Origin: Neosynechococcus sphagnicola sy1
GTDB lineage: Bacteria > Cyanobacteriota > Cyanobacteriia > Neosynechococcales > Neosynechococcaceae
Direction of reading: 5' to 3'
DNA: 64,000 nt
Assembly: GCF_000775285.1 (NCBI RefSeq)
Contig: NZ_JJML01000002.1
Location: 62,001 to 126,000, forward strand
Shown one piece after another: positions 45,530 through 56,868 of the stretch. The stretch's first letter is position 1; every line of letters begins with the position of its first letter. Both the position numbers and the translations under genes were made by a program. Under the pieces are notes generated by a model, which searched no databases, was not told the DNA's origin, and was given only the letters and a program-made list of their open reading frames with translations.

Positions 45530-46721
45530 ATGGATTCTGATCCAACCACTGACCTAATTTACCGTCAAACCCTGCGGATGCAGCAGGTTCAGTCTCCGAT
45601 CATTCCGGTGGTAGCGCAGCTGGTTCGCAACTGTCCCGGCACCATTTCCCTCGGACAAGGAGTGGTTGATTACGGCCCACCCCCGGCAGCGATCGCGGCT
45701 ATTTCGGAGTTTCTGACCAGTGATCACCCGCACCAGTACCAGGCAGTGTCAGGGATTCCAGCACTCCAAAGGGCAATCTCGGCCAAGTTGCACCTCGAAA
45801 ATGGCATCCCTGGAGGTGAGCAAACCCAGGTTGTGGTCACTGCCGGAGCCAACATGGGGTTCATGAATGCAATTCTGGCCATTACCAGCCCCGGCGATGA
45901 GGTGATTCTCCCAACACCCTACTACTTCAACCACGACATGGCGATCGCGATCGCGGGTTGTCAGGCAGTGTGCGTCCCCACCGATGCCGATTACCAGCTC
46001 CAGCCGCAGCTACTGCGACAGGCAATCACAGCCAAAACTCGAGCCATTGTTACCATCTCACCCAACAACCCGACGGGAGCGGTTTATCCGGCGGCGACGT
46101 TGCAACAGGTGAATGCCCTCTGTCGAGAGTATGGATTTTACCACATCAGTGATGAAACCTACGAATATTTCACCTATGACGGCATGCAACATTTTTCGCC
46201 AGGTTCAATTCCAGGCAGTGCTGCACATACGATTTCCCTCTATTCCCTCTCCAAAGCCTACGGGTTTGCCAGTTGGCGGATTGGGTACATGGTGATTCCA
46301 GGGCACCTCTTGCCATCGGTAGAAAAAATTCAAGACACGATGTTAATTTGTCCCCCCGTGATTTCCCAGTATGCGGCGGTGGGGGCACTGCAAGCAGGAT
46401 CTACCTATTGTCGAGACCAACTGAGGGCGATCGCCAGAGTACGACAGATGATCCTGACCGAGCTAGCCAAGCTTCAGGATCTTGTCACTCTACCCCCCCG
46501 CAAGGGGGGCTTTCTACTGTTTCTTGAAGGTGCATACAACTTTATCAGCCATGACGCTTGTAGAAAAACTAATCCAGGAATACCAAGTTGCGGTTATCCC
46601 TGGCGAAACCTTTGGGATGTCAGAGGGCTGCTATCTCCGCGTTGCCTACGGGGCACTGCAACCCACAACTGCCTTCGATGGGATTGGACGGCTAGTGAAA
46701 GGACTGCAGCGATTGATCTAA
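45530..46721 (+). CDS. PLP-dependent aminotransferase class I/II, frameshifted
   Basis: A fold-type I aminotransferase of about 396 residues: ISLGQGVVDYGPP, the PLP Asn/Pro site SPNNPTGAVYP, ISDETYEYF and the PLP-lysine SLSKAYGFASWRIGYM. The frame breaks at six G (46504-46509); removing one gives GAFYCFLKV, AVIPGETFGM and a stop at 46721. The frame that runs on to 47017 is an artefact of the shift. The amino acid acted on cannot be told. Confidence 0.88.
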
Positions 46722-47141
46722 ATTTCTCTAGGTCACATACCCCGGAGATTGTTGCGACCAGTATCACGTCACTGGGGATGATTTCGGAATGGCAAAGGTC
46801 AGGGAGGGGTGGGATCAAGTCTGAAAAGTCGGGTTCTGATCTGTCCAGGACGGCCATGGGACAGGGGTTATTAACCTCCGTCGAAGTCAAACGATGTAGA
46901 CCCCTCAATCTGCCTGTGGTTAATTGGATGGATGACAACCTTTTGCTCTGTGGCGCTCTGGCCCATGACGTTGAGTCGGCTAAGGGTAGAATGCCCATTA
47001 AACTGGCGCCCTCTTAAACCTCTGCCAAGGCGATTAAAGCTCTCTTTATCGGGTATGAGCTGGTCAAAGCCATTGATTGAATTACACTGTTGAGTTAAAA
47101 ACCTTCCTCATTACTTCCTCGCGCGAAAGTGAAATCAACGC
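46722..47141. other. Intergenic region upstream of gyrA-like gene
   Basis: No gene with coding character is visible in this 420 bp. It must contain the promoter of the topoisomerase gene, but I could not pick convincing -35 and -10 boxes. Confidence 0.4.
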
Positions 47142-49733
47142 ATGGCTAAACAGTTGAACTTGCTAACACCCGCTCAGGTAATCCCAACTGCGTTGCACAT
47201 TGAGATGCAACGCTCTTACCTGGAATATGCCATGAGCGTGATTGTTGGCAGGGCGTTGCCGGACGCCCGGGATGGTCTCAAGCCTGTCCATCGCCGCATT
47301 GTCTATGCCATGCACGAACTGGGGCTGACCCCCGATCGCCCCTTTCGTAAGTGTGCCAGGGTAGTCGGGGATGTTTTGGGGAAGTATCACCCCCACGGAG
47401 ATCAGGCAGTTTACGATGCCTTGGTGCGCATGGTGCAGGAGTTTTCCAGTCGCTATCCCCTCTTAGCAGGGCATGGCAACTTTGGGTCGGTGGATGATGA
47501 CCCCCCGGCGGCGATGCGGTACACCGAAACCCGACTGGCGGCGATCGCCCACGAGGCAATCCTCGCTGAGATTGGAGATGCCACCGTTGACTTTATTGGT
47601 AACTTTGATAACTCCCAGCAGGAACCGACGGTTTTACCAGCTCAACTGCCCCTGCTGCTGCTGAATGGTAGTTCCGGCATTGCAGTGGGCATGGCAACGA
47701 ATATTCCACCCCACAATCTGGGAGAAGTGGTGGATGGTTTAATGGCCCTCATCGATCGCCCTGACCTGAGTGATCAGGACTTACTGAAACTGATTCCTGG
47801 CCCGGATTTCCCCACCGGCGGGGAAATTGTCAGTACCGATGGCATTCGGGAAGCCTACACCACAGGGCGAGGGAGCATTCCAGTGCGCGGCGTGGTGCAG
47901 GTGGAAGAAGTACAACCAGGCCGGGGTCGCCACCGCCGAGCCGCCCTGGTGGTCACGGAACTACCCTATCAGGTCAACAAGGCCGCCTGGATTGAGAAGG
48001 TCGCAGATCTGGTGAATCAAGGCCGATTGGAAGGGGTGGCGGATATTCGAGATGAGAGTGATCGTGACGGCATGCGGGTGGTGATTGAATTAAAACGGGA
48101 GATCCAACCCGCCGCCCTGCTCAATGAACTCTATCGCCAAACCGCGCTGCAATCGAATTTTGGGGCGATTCTCCTCGCCTTGGCAGAGGGGCAACCCCGG
48201 CAGATGCCCCTGCGGGAGTTGCTCCAAATCTTTCTGCAATTCCGGGAGCAAACCCTATCCCGTCGTTACAACCATGAACTCGACAAATCGGAACAGCGTC
48301 GTCACTTGTTAGCAGGGATGTTGGCGGCATTGACGAATTTGGACGGCCTGATTGAGATTCTCCGCCAGGCACCGGATGGCACCACTGCCAAGACCCGCCT
48401 TCAGGAACAATTTCAACTCAGCGATCGCCAGTCTGATGCCATTCTTGCCATGCCCCTGCGACGACTCACGGGTTTAGAACGCCAAAATTTACAGACGGAA
48501 TTTGAGGAACTCACCCAGCGAACAACTGAGTTACAGCGTCTCTTGGGCGATCGCCGAGAATTGCTCAAAGCCCTGAAAAAAGACCTGCGTTCCCTGAAGC
48601 GTAAGTATGGCGATCGCCGCCGTACCCGGATTCTGGGTCAAGCCGATCCAGCTGGCGGCCAGGGAGCGATGGTTAAAGATCCGCCTCCGGCTATGACACC
48701 GCCCCCCCGTAGTCACACCCCCCAGCGCCCCTCCGAAAGCAGTGAGCCACCATCGCTGCAAGAGTACACCCCGGAGCCAGAAGCCACCGTCGTGGAACTC
48801 ACCCAGCGGGGATATATCCGCCGCCTGACTCCCAAAGCCTTCCAGCGACAACAGCGACCCAGGACCAGCCTCCCCGCACCAGAAGACTGCGAGGATGCCG
48901 TGATTCAAGCCCAACCCGCTGACACGGCTCAAGAGTTACTGGTGCTGACCCGCAGTGGCAAGGCTTATACCCTTCCCGTCGAGGAAATTCCCTCGGGGCG
49001 GAATGGTCGGGGAACCCCCTTGATTAGTCTCCTACCGACAGCGGCCCAAGGAGATCCCGAGGCGATTGTGCAAACCCTGGTACTGCCAGGGGCACTGGAG
49101 GGGCTGGATCTCTTACTGCTATCCCACCAGGGACGGATTAAACGTATTCCCCTCCTAGAGTTTACCCACCTCACAGGCCGGGGCTTGATCGGGATGAAAC
49201 TGAAGCCAGGGGATACTCTAATTCATGCCAGTCTGGTACAACCTGCAACCCAGTTAGTCCTGGCTACCTCCAGTGGCCGCCTGCTGCGCTTTGAGGTGAA
49301 TTTAGACCAGCTACCTGTGATGGGTCGGACAACTCAAGGCTTGGCAGCCATGCGCTTAGGCAGCCAGGAACAGTTAGTGGGTTGGGCGATGGTAGATCCC
49401 CAGGTGAACCTGTTGTTAGTTTCCCAACAAGGGTATTTGCAAGCACTTCCCCTCCAGCGACTGCGCCTTGGCAAGCGGGGAGAACTGGGTACCCAGGTGA
49501 TGCAGTTTGCCAATCGTACGGATGAGTTGGCTGGATTTCTACCCCTATTGCCCGAGGCAGGCGTGCTGCTACAAACCACTACGCAGCGGTTAATCCGCCT
49601 GCCCCCGGAAAGTCTTTTCCCCGAAGGGGTGGAAATCGATCCTCTCGGTCTTCACTACGTCGGCGATCGCCTCATCCAAGCCGATCAGGGAGAGCGAATT
49701 CTCGCGGTCATTCCCCTGATCCCGCATCGATAG
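47142..49733 (+). CDS. DNA topoisomerase IV/gyrase subunit A-like protein
   Basis: An 863-residue type IIA topoisomerase A subunit: [20 protein letters not shown], the catalytic Tyr in [10 protein letters not shown] (about residue 127), and a C-terminal beta-pinwheel ([17 protein letters not shown] and similar blades). A Pro-rich linker (about 505-550) precedes the pinwheel, and a canonical GyrA box (QRRGGKG) is not visible, which suggests a ParC-like, decatenating paralogue. Many cyanobacteria carry two GyrA-type genes. No frameshift is seen. Confidence 0.9.
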   Translation: MAKQLNLLTPAQVIPTALHIEMQRSYLEYAMSVIVGRALPDARDGLKPVHRRIVYAMHELGLTPDRPFRKCARVVGDVLGKYHPHGDQAVYDALVRMVQEFSSRYPLLAGHGNFGSVDDDPPAAMRYTETRLAAIAHEAILAEIGDATVDFIGNFDNSQQEPTVLPAQLPLLLLNGSSGIAVGMATNIPPHNLGEVVDGLMALIDRPDLSDQDLLKLIPGPDFPTGGEIVSTDGIREAYTTGRGSIPVRGVVQVEEVQPGRGRHRRAALVVTELPYQVNKAAWIEKVADLVNQGRLEGVADIRDESDRDGMRVVIELKREIQPAALLNELYRQTALQSNFGAILLALAEGQPRQMPLRELLQIFLQFREQTLSRRYNHELDKSEQRRHLLAGMLAALTNLDGLIEILRQAPDGTTAKTRLQEQFQLSDRQSDAILAMPLRRLTGLERQNLQTEFEELTQRTTELQRLLGDRRELLKALKKDLRSLKRKYGDRRRTRILGQADPAGGQGAMVKDPPPAMTPPPRSHTPQRPSESSEPPSLQEYTPEPEATVVELTQRGYIRRLTPKAFQRQQRPRTSLPAPEDCEDAVIQAQPADTAQELLVLTRSGKAYTLPVEEIPSGRNGRGTPLISLLPTAAQGDPEAIVQTLVLPGALEGLDLLLLSHQGRIKRIPLLEFTHLTGRGLIGMKLKPGDTLIHASLVQPATQLVLATSSGRLLRFEVNLDQLPVMGRTTQGLAAMRLGSQEQLVGWAMVDPQVNLLLVSQQGYLQALPLQRLRLGKRGELGTQVMQFANRTDELAGFLPLLPEAGVLLQTTTQRLIRLPPESLFPEGVEIDPLGLHYVGDRLIQADQGERILAVIPLIPHR

Positions 49734-49928
49734 GCATCCACTCCCGAAATAGCGTCTCTCCAAAGCCAGTGTTTGTACTTACTAGTCTGAGGTTGTACCC
49801 TGGTTATTAAGCCCCTCGGCAGCGATCGGCAACCGGAGAATCCAGATTTATCCACGCTGCACCTTGGGCACGTCTGGGTTCAATGCATCCGCTGTCCTTG
49901 CTGAGCATAGCCTGCAACCTTCACCATC

Positions 49929-51841
49929 ATGGAAGCCCCTCTGGAATTAACCCTGCAAATGGTGATGACTGTGATGGCAGGCATCAGTGCTCAAGTGTTG
50001 GCAGACTTTCTCAAGGTTCCCGGCATTGTGTTCCTACTGCTGTTTGGGGTCTTACTCGGCCCCGATGGGTTTGGGTGGCTCCATCCCAGTCTGCTAGGCA
50101 CGGGTCTGGATGTGATTGTTGCCCTCTCCGTGGCAGTGATTCTCTTTGAGGGGGGTCTTCAACCTAGAATTGCGGGACTTGGGCCAGATCTCCGCCAGTC
50201 TCCGTAACTTAGTCACCCTGGGAACCCTGATCACCTTAATCGGCGGGAGTATGGGGGCTCACTGGCTGAGCGAATTTCCTTGGCCGATTGCCATCCTTTA
50301 CGCCTCTTTGGTGGTTGTCACCGGGCCAACCGTCATTAGCCCGCTGCTCAAACAGGTTCAAGTGGATCGTCAGGTTGCGACTCTGCTCGAGTACGAAGGT
50401 GTCCTGATTGATCCCATCGGAGCCATCCTAGCCGTGGTGGTGCTCAACATTATCATTAGCGGCGACATGCACCCCTTGGACATCCTCAGTGGCGTGGGCA
50501 TGCGCGTGGGCATCGGGGCTGGCATTGGCATTGTCGGCGGCTGGCTCCTGGGTTGGATCTTAAAACGAGCCAAGTTTCTATCTGAGGATCTCAAAAACCT
50601 GGTAGTGCTAGCAGGGCTCTGGGGACTATTCGGTTGGGCGCAGATGCTGCGGAGTGAGTCAGGACTGATGGCAACCGTAGTAGCTGGAATTATGCTCAGA
50701 GTCGCGGCGGTTCCAGAAGAGCGGCTGCTGCGGCGGTTTAAAGGGCAGCTCACGGTGCTGGCTGTTTCGGTGTTGTTTATTTTATTGGCCGCCGATCTCT
50801 CCATCGCCAGTATCTTTGCCTTGGGGTGGGGGGGGTTGCTGACAGTTGTATTCTTGATGTTGGTAGTACGGCCTATCAGCATTGGTCTGTGTACAGGGAA
50901 GAGTGACCTCAACTGGCGGCAGAAACTCTTTATGAGCTGGATTGCCCCTCGGGGGATTGTGGCAGCTTCCGTGGCTTCTTTATTCGCGATCTCCTTAACC
51001 GAACACGGCATCAATGGGGGAGATGCGATTAAAGCCCTTGTGTTTCTCACCATCTGTCTCACCGTCATTCTCCAGGGACTCACGGCGCGATGGGTAGCAA
51101 CCCTGCTACGGATTACATCGATAGATCGTACCGGAGCTGTGATTGTGGGCTGCCATCCCCTGAGTTGTCTATTGGCGCGTCTCTTTCAAGAACGAGGCGA
51201 ACCCGTTGCCTTAATTGACACCAACCCGGAGGCCGCCGATCTGGCAGAACAGGAAAAACGTGCCATTTTTCGTCAACAGTGCCCTTGATACGGCTGTTTT
51301 GGAAAAGGCGGGATTGTCCTCTGTGGGAACCTTTTTGGCGATGACGAACAATGGTGAGGTCAATCTCGTGCTGGCGCAACGGGCTGTAGAGGAGTTTCAT
51401 CCCCCCCACGTACTAGCGGTATTCCCCCGCGATCCTCAGGTAGGACGTGGAACGACTCCTAGCAAGGTCAATCAGGCTTTTCTCCCCGATCTGATGATCA
51501 AAACCTGGAATCAGTACTTAATGGATCGGGATGTCAAATTGGGGGAAACGATCCTCAGTCAAGAGCATGAATTAGGCTTCCAGACGGCCCATATTCAAGC
51601 CTTAATCCACTCAGGGGATCTCATCCCCCTGTTGTTGGAACGAGAGGGACGGCTTCAGATTGTACCCGTAGGGGAGATCTGGCAAACGGGCGATCGCCTG
51701 ATCTATCTCTTATATGCACCCAAACCCAAACTCTTGAAGCTGCTCTCAGGCTCGAGCCAGCCCCGTCTAACCTTGGAAAAACTCCCTGAAATCGAGGACA
51801 TTAGCCTTCTGACCCCAGCTCTAGAGCCATCGTTAGAATAA
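49929..51841 (+). CDS. CPA-type Na+(K+)/H+ antiporter with RCK domain, two frameshifts
   Basis: A cation:proton antiporter with about 12 membrane helices (VPGIVFLLLFGVLLGPDGFG, the ion-site region LEYEGVLIDPIGAILAVVV, SWIAPRGIVAASVASL) followed by a TrkA-N/RCK domain (AVIVGCHPLSCLLARLF). An extra T near 50158 and an extra A in 51254-51258 break the frame; repair joins FEGGL to NLELRDLGQ and EQEN to VPFFVNSALDTAV. The repaired length is about 637 residues. It may be one of the NhaS-type antiporters of cyanobacteria. Confidence 0.88.
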
Positions 51842-52016
51842 TGGGCTGATTCGCCAGCTTAAATGTCCCGCAATCCTCCAGAGTTGAGCCATGGCTGCCC
51901 TCCTCCAGCCCCATCCAATCCAACGGCGACCACCTCTGTGATCTCCGTACCTGCACCTCGTGAGTGAAATCACAGCAGCTTTATGAAGTCTTCATAAAAA
52001 CTGGAGGCATGCGGTT

Positions 52017-52787
52017 GTGAAATTTACTATGTCCAACTCTATAATCTTGGTTCAGCCAGCGCCCTTACATCCAGCTGTCATTAACCCTCCACCCCTGCAA
52101 CCCCAGAATTTTTGGATGGCCGCCTCAGCCGGACTGTTACTGCTCCTGACAGGGGTGGCAATTTATGCCCATCTCAAAAGAAGTCGGCAAGAAAACTTGA
52201 TGCGGTTTGAAAAGGTTAAAAACCGAGAACTGCAAAAGCGCTTAAAGCTGGCCTTAGAAACCATTGGCAAGATGGAACAAAATCCAGACTTGATCCACTC
52301 GCGGGAGTTCAACCTCGATTACCTGCGGATGCGCATGGATGAGGAAATCTTTCATTACATTATTGTCAACCAGATCAAGGTGAAGATCCGCAGCAAAATT
52401 GCCACGGCCCTGCGTCCCCATCAGGCAGATGAAGGCCGGATCGGCATTGCCAGCATCGCCAGACAGGTCGATGAGATGTTTGATATTGAGTACCAAGTGG
52501 GGACACGATCCCAATCGGTGAAGCAAGTTTTGTTTCGGGTGCGGATTCGCCTGACCAAAATCCCCATTCAACCCACCTTGGAAACCGTGGCACAGGTTGT
52601 AGCGTGTATTGAAACCTTTCTGAGTCCCACGGACAAGCAAGACCATTGGCAATCGACGATTCAGGGGCAGATTGTACAGATGCGTTGGGACCAAAAAGCC
52701 AGACCGACTCCCCTACTAATTGTGGAGCAGTCCACCGAGGGAGCAAATGTCCCGTTGCGCACAGCCCGTAGTTTTGCCCATAGCTAA
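52017..52787 (+). CDS. Membrane-anchored protein, unknown
   Basis: A 256-residue protein with a Pro-rich N-terminus, one membrane helix (about residues 32-51) and a cytoplasmic part: a helical stretch (KNRELQKRLKLALETIGKM), then FNLDYLRMRMDEEIFHYIIV and KVLFRVRIRLT-like strands. It has the look of a conserved cyanobacterial protein, but I recognise no family. The internal ATG at codon 5 is an alternative start. Confidence 0.65.
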   Translation: MKFTMSNSIILVQPAPLHPAVINPPPLQPQNFWMAASAGLLLLLTGVAIYAHLKRSRQENLMRFEKVKNRELQKRLKLALETIGKMEQNPDLIHSREFNLDYLRMRMDEEIFHYIIVNQIKVKIRSKIATALRPHQADEGRIGIASIARQVDEMFDIEYQVGTRSQSVKQVLFRVRIRLTKIPIQPTLETVAQVVACIETFLSPTDKQDHWQSTIQGQIVQMRWDQKARPTPLLIVEQSTEGANVPLRTARSFAHS

Positions 52788-52947
52788 ACCACTCATGGGG
52801 AACCAGGGTGAACAGTGAGACCGACCACCCATCTCGAGTGCTAGACTGGTGGGCTGCCAATTTTTAGTGCATGGCGGAACAATTTAAAGTTTGATAGCGG
52901 GTGATTGTTGGAGGGGTTGAACACCTTCCCAAAATCTTGACAGACCA

Positions 52948-53484
52948 CTAGGGCTGATGACTGCGACGAAACTCCGTAATCTGGTCTGCGATGTCTAGGA
53001 GGGATTGGGGCATGGCTGGCCCGGTTAAGATAATGTCAATATGCTGAGGCCGCTTCCCTAAAAAAGCCAGTACCTCTACTTCGGGAATCAGCCCGAAGTT
53101 AATTGCCAGACTTAATTCATCGAGCACCACCAGGGAATACTGACCGCGAAGCACCACATCCTGGGTATATTGCCACAGATCGGTAAGAGACTGAGCTTCC
53201 TCTTGATCCAGATGGGGCGTATCGATACATCGCGGCAGGTTACAGCGAATCCACTGCAAATTTTGGCCAAGCTGAATGGGATGCTCATGACCTTGCCCAA
53301 TCCCACCTTTCAGGAACTGAACAACAAGTACAGATGTTCCATGGCCCGCAATTCTCAGGGCTTGAGCCATGACGCTGGTGAAAAAGCTCCGGTGAGAACA
53401 GGTGAAAACCTGGACTAAACCTTCAACGTGATAGGCTGACAGACCCGTGGAATTGCAGGTGGGAGATTCTAGCTGAGAAACCAT
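52948..53484 (-). CDS. CobO/BtuR-like protein lacking the P-loop
   Basis: A 178-residue protein with the fold and order of ATP:corrinoid adenosyltransferases: ALRIAGHGTSVLVVQFLKGG, LVVLDELSLAINFGLI and the C-terminal ILTGPAMPQSLLDIAD. At the Walker A position, where CobO has GxGKGKT, it reads TCSHRSFFTSV, so the ATP-phosphate loop is gone. It is therefore probably not an adenosyltransferase. I recall similar P-loop-less paralogues in cyanobacteria. Function unknown. Confidence 0.78.
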   Translation of the reverse strand: MVSQLESPTCNSTGLSAYHVEGLVQVFTCSHRSFFTSVMAQALRIAGHGTSVLVVQFLKGGIGQGHEHPIQLGQNLQWIRCNLPRCIDTPHLDQEEAQSLTDLWQYTQDVVLRGQYSLVVLDELSLAINFGLIPEVEVLAFLGKRPQHIDIILTGPAMPQSLLDIADQITEFRRSHQP

Positions 53485-53786
53485 AGGATCATTGAGAATT
53501 GAGAAGATTTAGGAACAGGAATAGACGGGTTAAATCAGTCGAACCAACAAAATATAGCGCTTTTTACCGATTTCTCCCTTAATAAACCACTAGATATATG
53601 TATCCGTCAATAGCAAGCACGGGCGTACCAACTGGAGGGCAAAGCCGCGATTTTGAGGGGAACAACAGCTACCGCTAGCTGCTGGAGTAGGGGTGCTGTA
53701 TCCTAAGCAAGGTTTTGGAAGCCTCAATTTTCCTCGTTTTCCAAAGTTTTGCACTTGTTCTTTTCACCTTGTTAAGGGGTTTCACC

Positions 53787-54512
53787 ATGGTCTGGCAGCG
53801 TACTCAGGATCGACAACCGGATCAACTCCGTTCGATGTCCTTTGAGCGAGGGTTTACAAAATTTGCAGCTGGTTCTGTTTTGACCCGTTGCGGTGATACC
53901 CAAGTGCTCTGCAACGTCACGATTCGCCCTGGTGTCCCGAAGTTTTTGGAGGGCAAAGGTCAAGGTTGGCTCACCGCTGAGTACCGGATGCTGCCAGGGG
54001 CAACTAGTCAGCGCCAAGAGCGGGAATTTTTGAAGCTCTCAGGGCGAACCCAGGAAATTCAGCGATTGATTGGCCGCAGTCTGCGGGCAGCATTAGATCT
54101 GGAGCGACTAGGGGAGCGGACGATCATTGTGGATGCGGATGTTTTGCAGGCGGATGCCGGTACCCGCACCACAGCGATTACGGGGGGATTCGTGGCACTG
54201 CATGATGCATTAAATCCATTGATAGAACAGGGGGAATTACCTCGATCGCCCCTTCGTTGTCAGGTGGCAGCTATCTCCGTTGGCTTATTACAGGCACAAC
54301 CAATGTTGGATTTGGACTATATCGAGGATGTCGCTGCGGAGGTTGATTTGAATGTGGTCATGAACGATGGGTTAGGTCTAATCGAAGTTCAAGGAACCGC
54401 CGAGTCAGGTAGCTTTACCCGCAACCAACTGACACAGATGCTCAACCTGGCAGAAACAGGGATTCAATCCCTCTTCCAACTACAATCTCAGGCTCTCCAA
54501 GTCTCTGCTTAG
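53787..54512 (+). CDS. rph: Ribonuclease PH
   Basis: A 241-residue phosphorolytic 3'-5' exonuclease trimming tRNA 3' ends. The N-terminal [19 protein letters not shown], the conserved [18 protein letters not shown] and the phosphate-site region [18 protein letters not shown] are intact. The ATG at 53787 matches the family; the frame is open for 24 more codons upstream. It is convergent with hemJ, 2 bp apart. Confidence 0.95.
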   Translation: MVWQRTQDRQPDQLRSMSFERGFTKFAAGSVLTRCGDTQVLCNVTIRPGVPKFLEGKGQGWLTAEYRMLPGATSQRQEREFLKLSGRTQEIQRLIGRSLRAALDLERLGERTIIVDADVLQADAGTRTTAITGGFVALHDALNPLIEQGELPRSPLRCQVAAISVGLLQAQPMLDLDYIEDVAAEVDLNVVMNDGLGLIEVQGTAESGSFTRNQLTQMLNLAETGIQSLFQLQSQALQVSA

Positions 54513-54514
54513 TT

Positions 54515-55123
54515 TTAGGAGGCAGAGCCACTCAGATCTGCTGCTCCCGTCTCTGTTAAGGGGGAAGCTGCTGCCAGCTGTTGCTCGCGATCGCGCCTTC
54601 GCTTTTTGGCATAGAGTTGAATGATTGCGCCCATGGCCACAATCATGGCTACCATACCCCAGGCTGTGATGTCTGTGGGCAGACTATTTTTAAAGATAGC
54701 TAGGAGCACAATCATCACCAAGAGAACGGTTGGGACTTCGTTGAGCCAGCGCATTTGCTGACCGCTCCAGTGACATTGATCAACAGCTAACTGCTTCATC
54801 AGGCGACCACAATAGTGGTGATAAGCAATCAAAAGGACGACCAACGCCAACTTCACCTGGAGCCAAATGTCATGGAGAACCTCGGGTTCGGTGATCAATA
54901 ACCCCACAGCCATGGCAACGGTTAACACCATTCCAGGGGTGGTAATCAGGTTGTAAAGGCGCTTTTCCATGAGCTGGTACTGCTCTTTGAGGATGCTTTG
55001 GGCTGGCTCTGGACGTTCCTGGGCTTCAACATGATAGACAAATAGCCGTACCAGATAGAACAATCCTGCGAACCAGACCACAATGCCGACGAGATGGAAT
55101 GCCTTAAACCAGTAATACGTCAT
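54515..55123 (-). CDS. hemJ: Protoporphyrinogen IX oxidase HemJ
   Basis: A 202-residue membrane protein with four or five helices of the HemJ family, which oxidises protoporphyrinogen IX in most cyanobacteria. The conserved His lies in YYWFKAFHLVGIVVWFAGLFY near residue 10, and KLALVVLLIAYHHYCGRLM and RWLNEVPTVLLV follow. The C-terminal 30 residues are polar and variable. DUF2811 follows upstream on the same strand at 34 bp. Confidence 0.92.
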   Translation of the reverse strand: MTYYWFKAFHLVGIVVWFAGLFYLVRLFVYHVEAQERPEPAQSILKEQYQLMEKRLYNLITTPGMVLTVAMAVGLLITEPEVLHDIWLQVKLALVVLLIAYHHYCGRLMKQLAVDQCHWSGQQMRWLNEVPTVLLVMIVLLAIFKNSLPTDITAWGMVAMIVAMGAIIQLYAKKRRRDREQQLAAASPLTETGAADLSGSAS

Positions 55124-55157
55124 GCCTAACAGACTCTCCAGAACAGGGGGCGATGCC

Positions 55158-55361
55158 TCAGGAAACCGTGTGCTTGAATAGGGTGTCTAAGTAAACTCGA
55201 GCCGTCCGGCGATCGCTGTCTCCATTTTGCAGCAAAAACAGAGAAAGGGCGGCTGAGAAAACGCGATCTTGATCCCAGTCTGGATGAGTTTCCAGGTAAC
55301 CTTTCAGCGACTCATGAAGAGGTTCAGGGATTTCGGCCAGAATACTAACAGTTGCGTGCAT
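55158..55361 (-). CDS. DUF2811 family protein
   Basis: A 67-residue protein with the DUF2811 sequence SILAEIPEPLHESLKGYLET, DWDQDRVFSAALSLFLLQNG and ARVYLDTLF. The family is small and largely cyanobacterial, with no known function; the layout resembles ribbon-helix-helix-sized proteins but that is only an impression. The ATG at 55361 is used; an upstream start adds 28 residues with no family match. Confidence 0.85.
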   Translation of the reverse strand: MHATVSILAEIPEPLHESLKGYLETHPDWDQDRVFSAALSLFLLQNGDSDRRTARVYLDTLFKHTVS

Positions 55362-55824
55362 CTCAATATTCCCGCTAAAAACTATGTCCAGGCTTACACC
55401 TGGGCAGTACGGAAAGCAGGGCGGGGTGGATACCGCTTTCCTCAAGGATATTCAGACAGTTCGACATTTACCGTTCTCTTCCTGCCCAGTCACCGGAGAC
55501 AGAGATGGGGCAGGAGCCGTTTGCTGCTGGAACGGACTGGGTTATTTTACTAACAACAAAAGTGACCCCTACGCTGGGCTTCATCGCCATCACTGAGAGT
55601 TAATTTGCTGTTGTCGCCCCATTGTGCGCTGAGGCTCATGGGTTGTCAATGCTGCAAAATGTTACGAGTACTGATATCCCAAAACAACTTCAACGCAAGC
55701 ATAAGGGTTTGACGCCCATCTTTGTTACATTCTTTTACATAAATCGCGGCTGCCGCCCTCTCAGGAGGGAACCCGAAAAAAATCCCCAGCAATCCTATCT
55801 AACCCTGATGGCTACGTTTGCACC

Positions 55825-55987
55825 TGTGGAAAACATCCCCTAATCTGTGGAAAACTCCTTGGTAATCTGTGGAATTCCTGTGGAATGTCTGTGGAAAACT
55901 TCAGCGAATGATAAGAATTACAAAAAACCTGCAAAGTCAGGATTTAGAGAAATTAGGGCTTGGGGAAACTGTGGAAATTGTGGAAAA
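55825..55987. other. DnaA-box cluster, candidate oriC
   Basis: Seven 9-mers of the form TGTGGAAAA occur in one orientation within 163 bp: exact at 55825, 55846, 55890 and 55979, and with one or two end changes at 55868, 55879 and 55970. The complement TTTTCCACA is the cyanobacterial DnaA-box consensus reported for Synechococcus. The surrounding 960-bp gap (55362-56329) has no gene and is AT-rich on the right (55900-55960 and 56130-56180), where duplex opening could occur. dnaA and dnaN are not in the window. Confidence 0.65.
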
Positions 55988-56329
55988 CTTCACAGAGAGA
56001 TGCACTTACCCCCTGCATAGAACCTGCGGAGCTGGGGAATGGCTGCGGCTACCTGACGAGAACAGGAATGAGATACAAAACTTCAGATACTTCTCTCCCT
56101 TGTTTGCAGGAAAGGGGTACTGACAGTGGCATGATATTGAATTAAAACAGCTTAATCTTGTCAGCAAATAATCATCATCAGCTTTGCAGGCCTGCCGATT
56201 TGGTCAGGCCTGGTGATTGATTTGCTGCTAGACCCTGCGTAAAATGCTGGCCTGCTTTGAGGACATTTAGCCTTTTTAGCGCTGGGGGATTGAGTTGTGC
56301 ACCAAAACGCCACATTTTTAAGGAGAACC

Positions 56330-56821
56330 ATGCTTAAGAGATACATCTGGCTGGCTGTGGCCACTGTATTCTTTGCGTTTCAGATCGCGACTGGGGGGGC
56401 CTTCGCCGCTGAATTGGATGCGGCAACCCGTACCCTTCCGCTGAATACCAAGGGAGACACCATTGTCCTGAGCCTCAAACAGGTCAGCGAAGGAAAACGC
56501 TTATTCAACTATGCTTGTGCTCAATGTCATGTGGGTGGGATTACCAAAACGGATCCCAATGTGGGTCTCGATCCAGAAGCCCTGGCACTGGCAACCCCCG
56601 CTCGCAATAATATTGCTGCTCTCGTTGACTACATGCAAAATCCCACAACCTATGATGGGGCTCAGGAAATTGCAGAGCTCCATCCCAGCAAGACGAGTTC
56701 CGATATTTTCCCGAAAATGCGGAACCTCACAGACTCTGATTTGGTAGAAATCGCAGGGCATATTCTGTTGCAACCGAAGGTCGTCGGGGATCAGTGGGGA
56801 GGCGGGAAAGCCGTCCGCTAG
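56330..56821 (+). CDS. psbV: Cytochrome c-550 PsbV
   Basis: A 163-residue extrinsic subunit of photosystem II in the thylakoid lumen. A signal peptide ends at AFA near residue 26, the heme site is CAQCH, and the second axial ligand is the His of AELHPS, as usual for PsbV. AGGAGA lies 4 bp before the ATG at 56330, which fixes the start. It is the first of three cytochrome genes in a row. Confidence 0.95.
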   Translation: MLKRYIWLAVATVFFAFQIATGGAFAAELDAATRTLPLNTKGDTIVLSLKQVSEGKRLFNYACAQCHVGGITKTDPNVGLDPEALALATPARNNIAALVDYMQNPTTYDGAQEIAELHPSKTSSDIFPKMRNLTDSDLVEIAGHILLQPKVVGDQWGGGKAVR

Positions 56822-56868
56822 TCAGGGATTGACCTGCTAGTTTCAGAAGACTGTTCTGCACTTTATTT

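Noticed and set aside
46540-47017. C-terminal extension of the aminotransferase
   Set aside because: It follows the frameshift in a G run; the conserved C-terminus resumes in another frame and stops at 46721.
52948-53484. Functional cob(I)alamin adenosyltransferase
   Set aside because: The Walker A motif needed for ATP binding is replaced, so the enzymatic name should not be transferred.
55622-56145. Small plus-strand ORFs in the DnaA-box region
   Set aside because: Overlapping frames with no ribosome sites or conserved features; the repeated 9-mers explain their composition.
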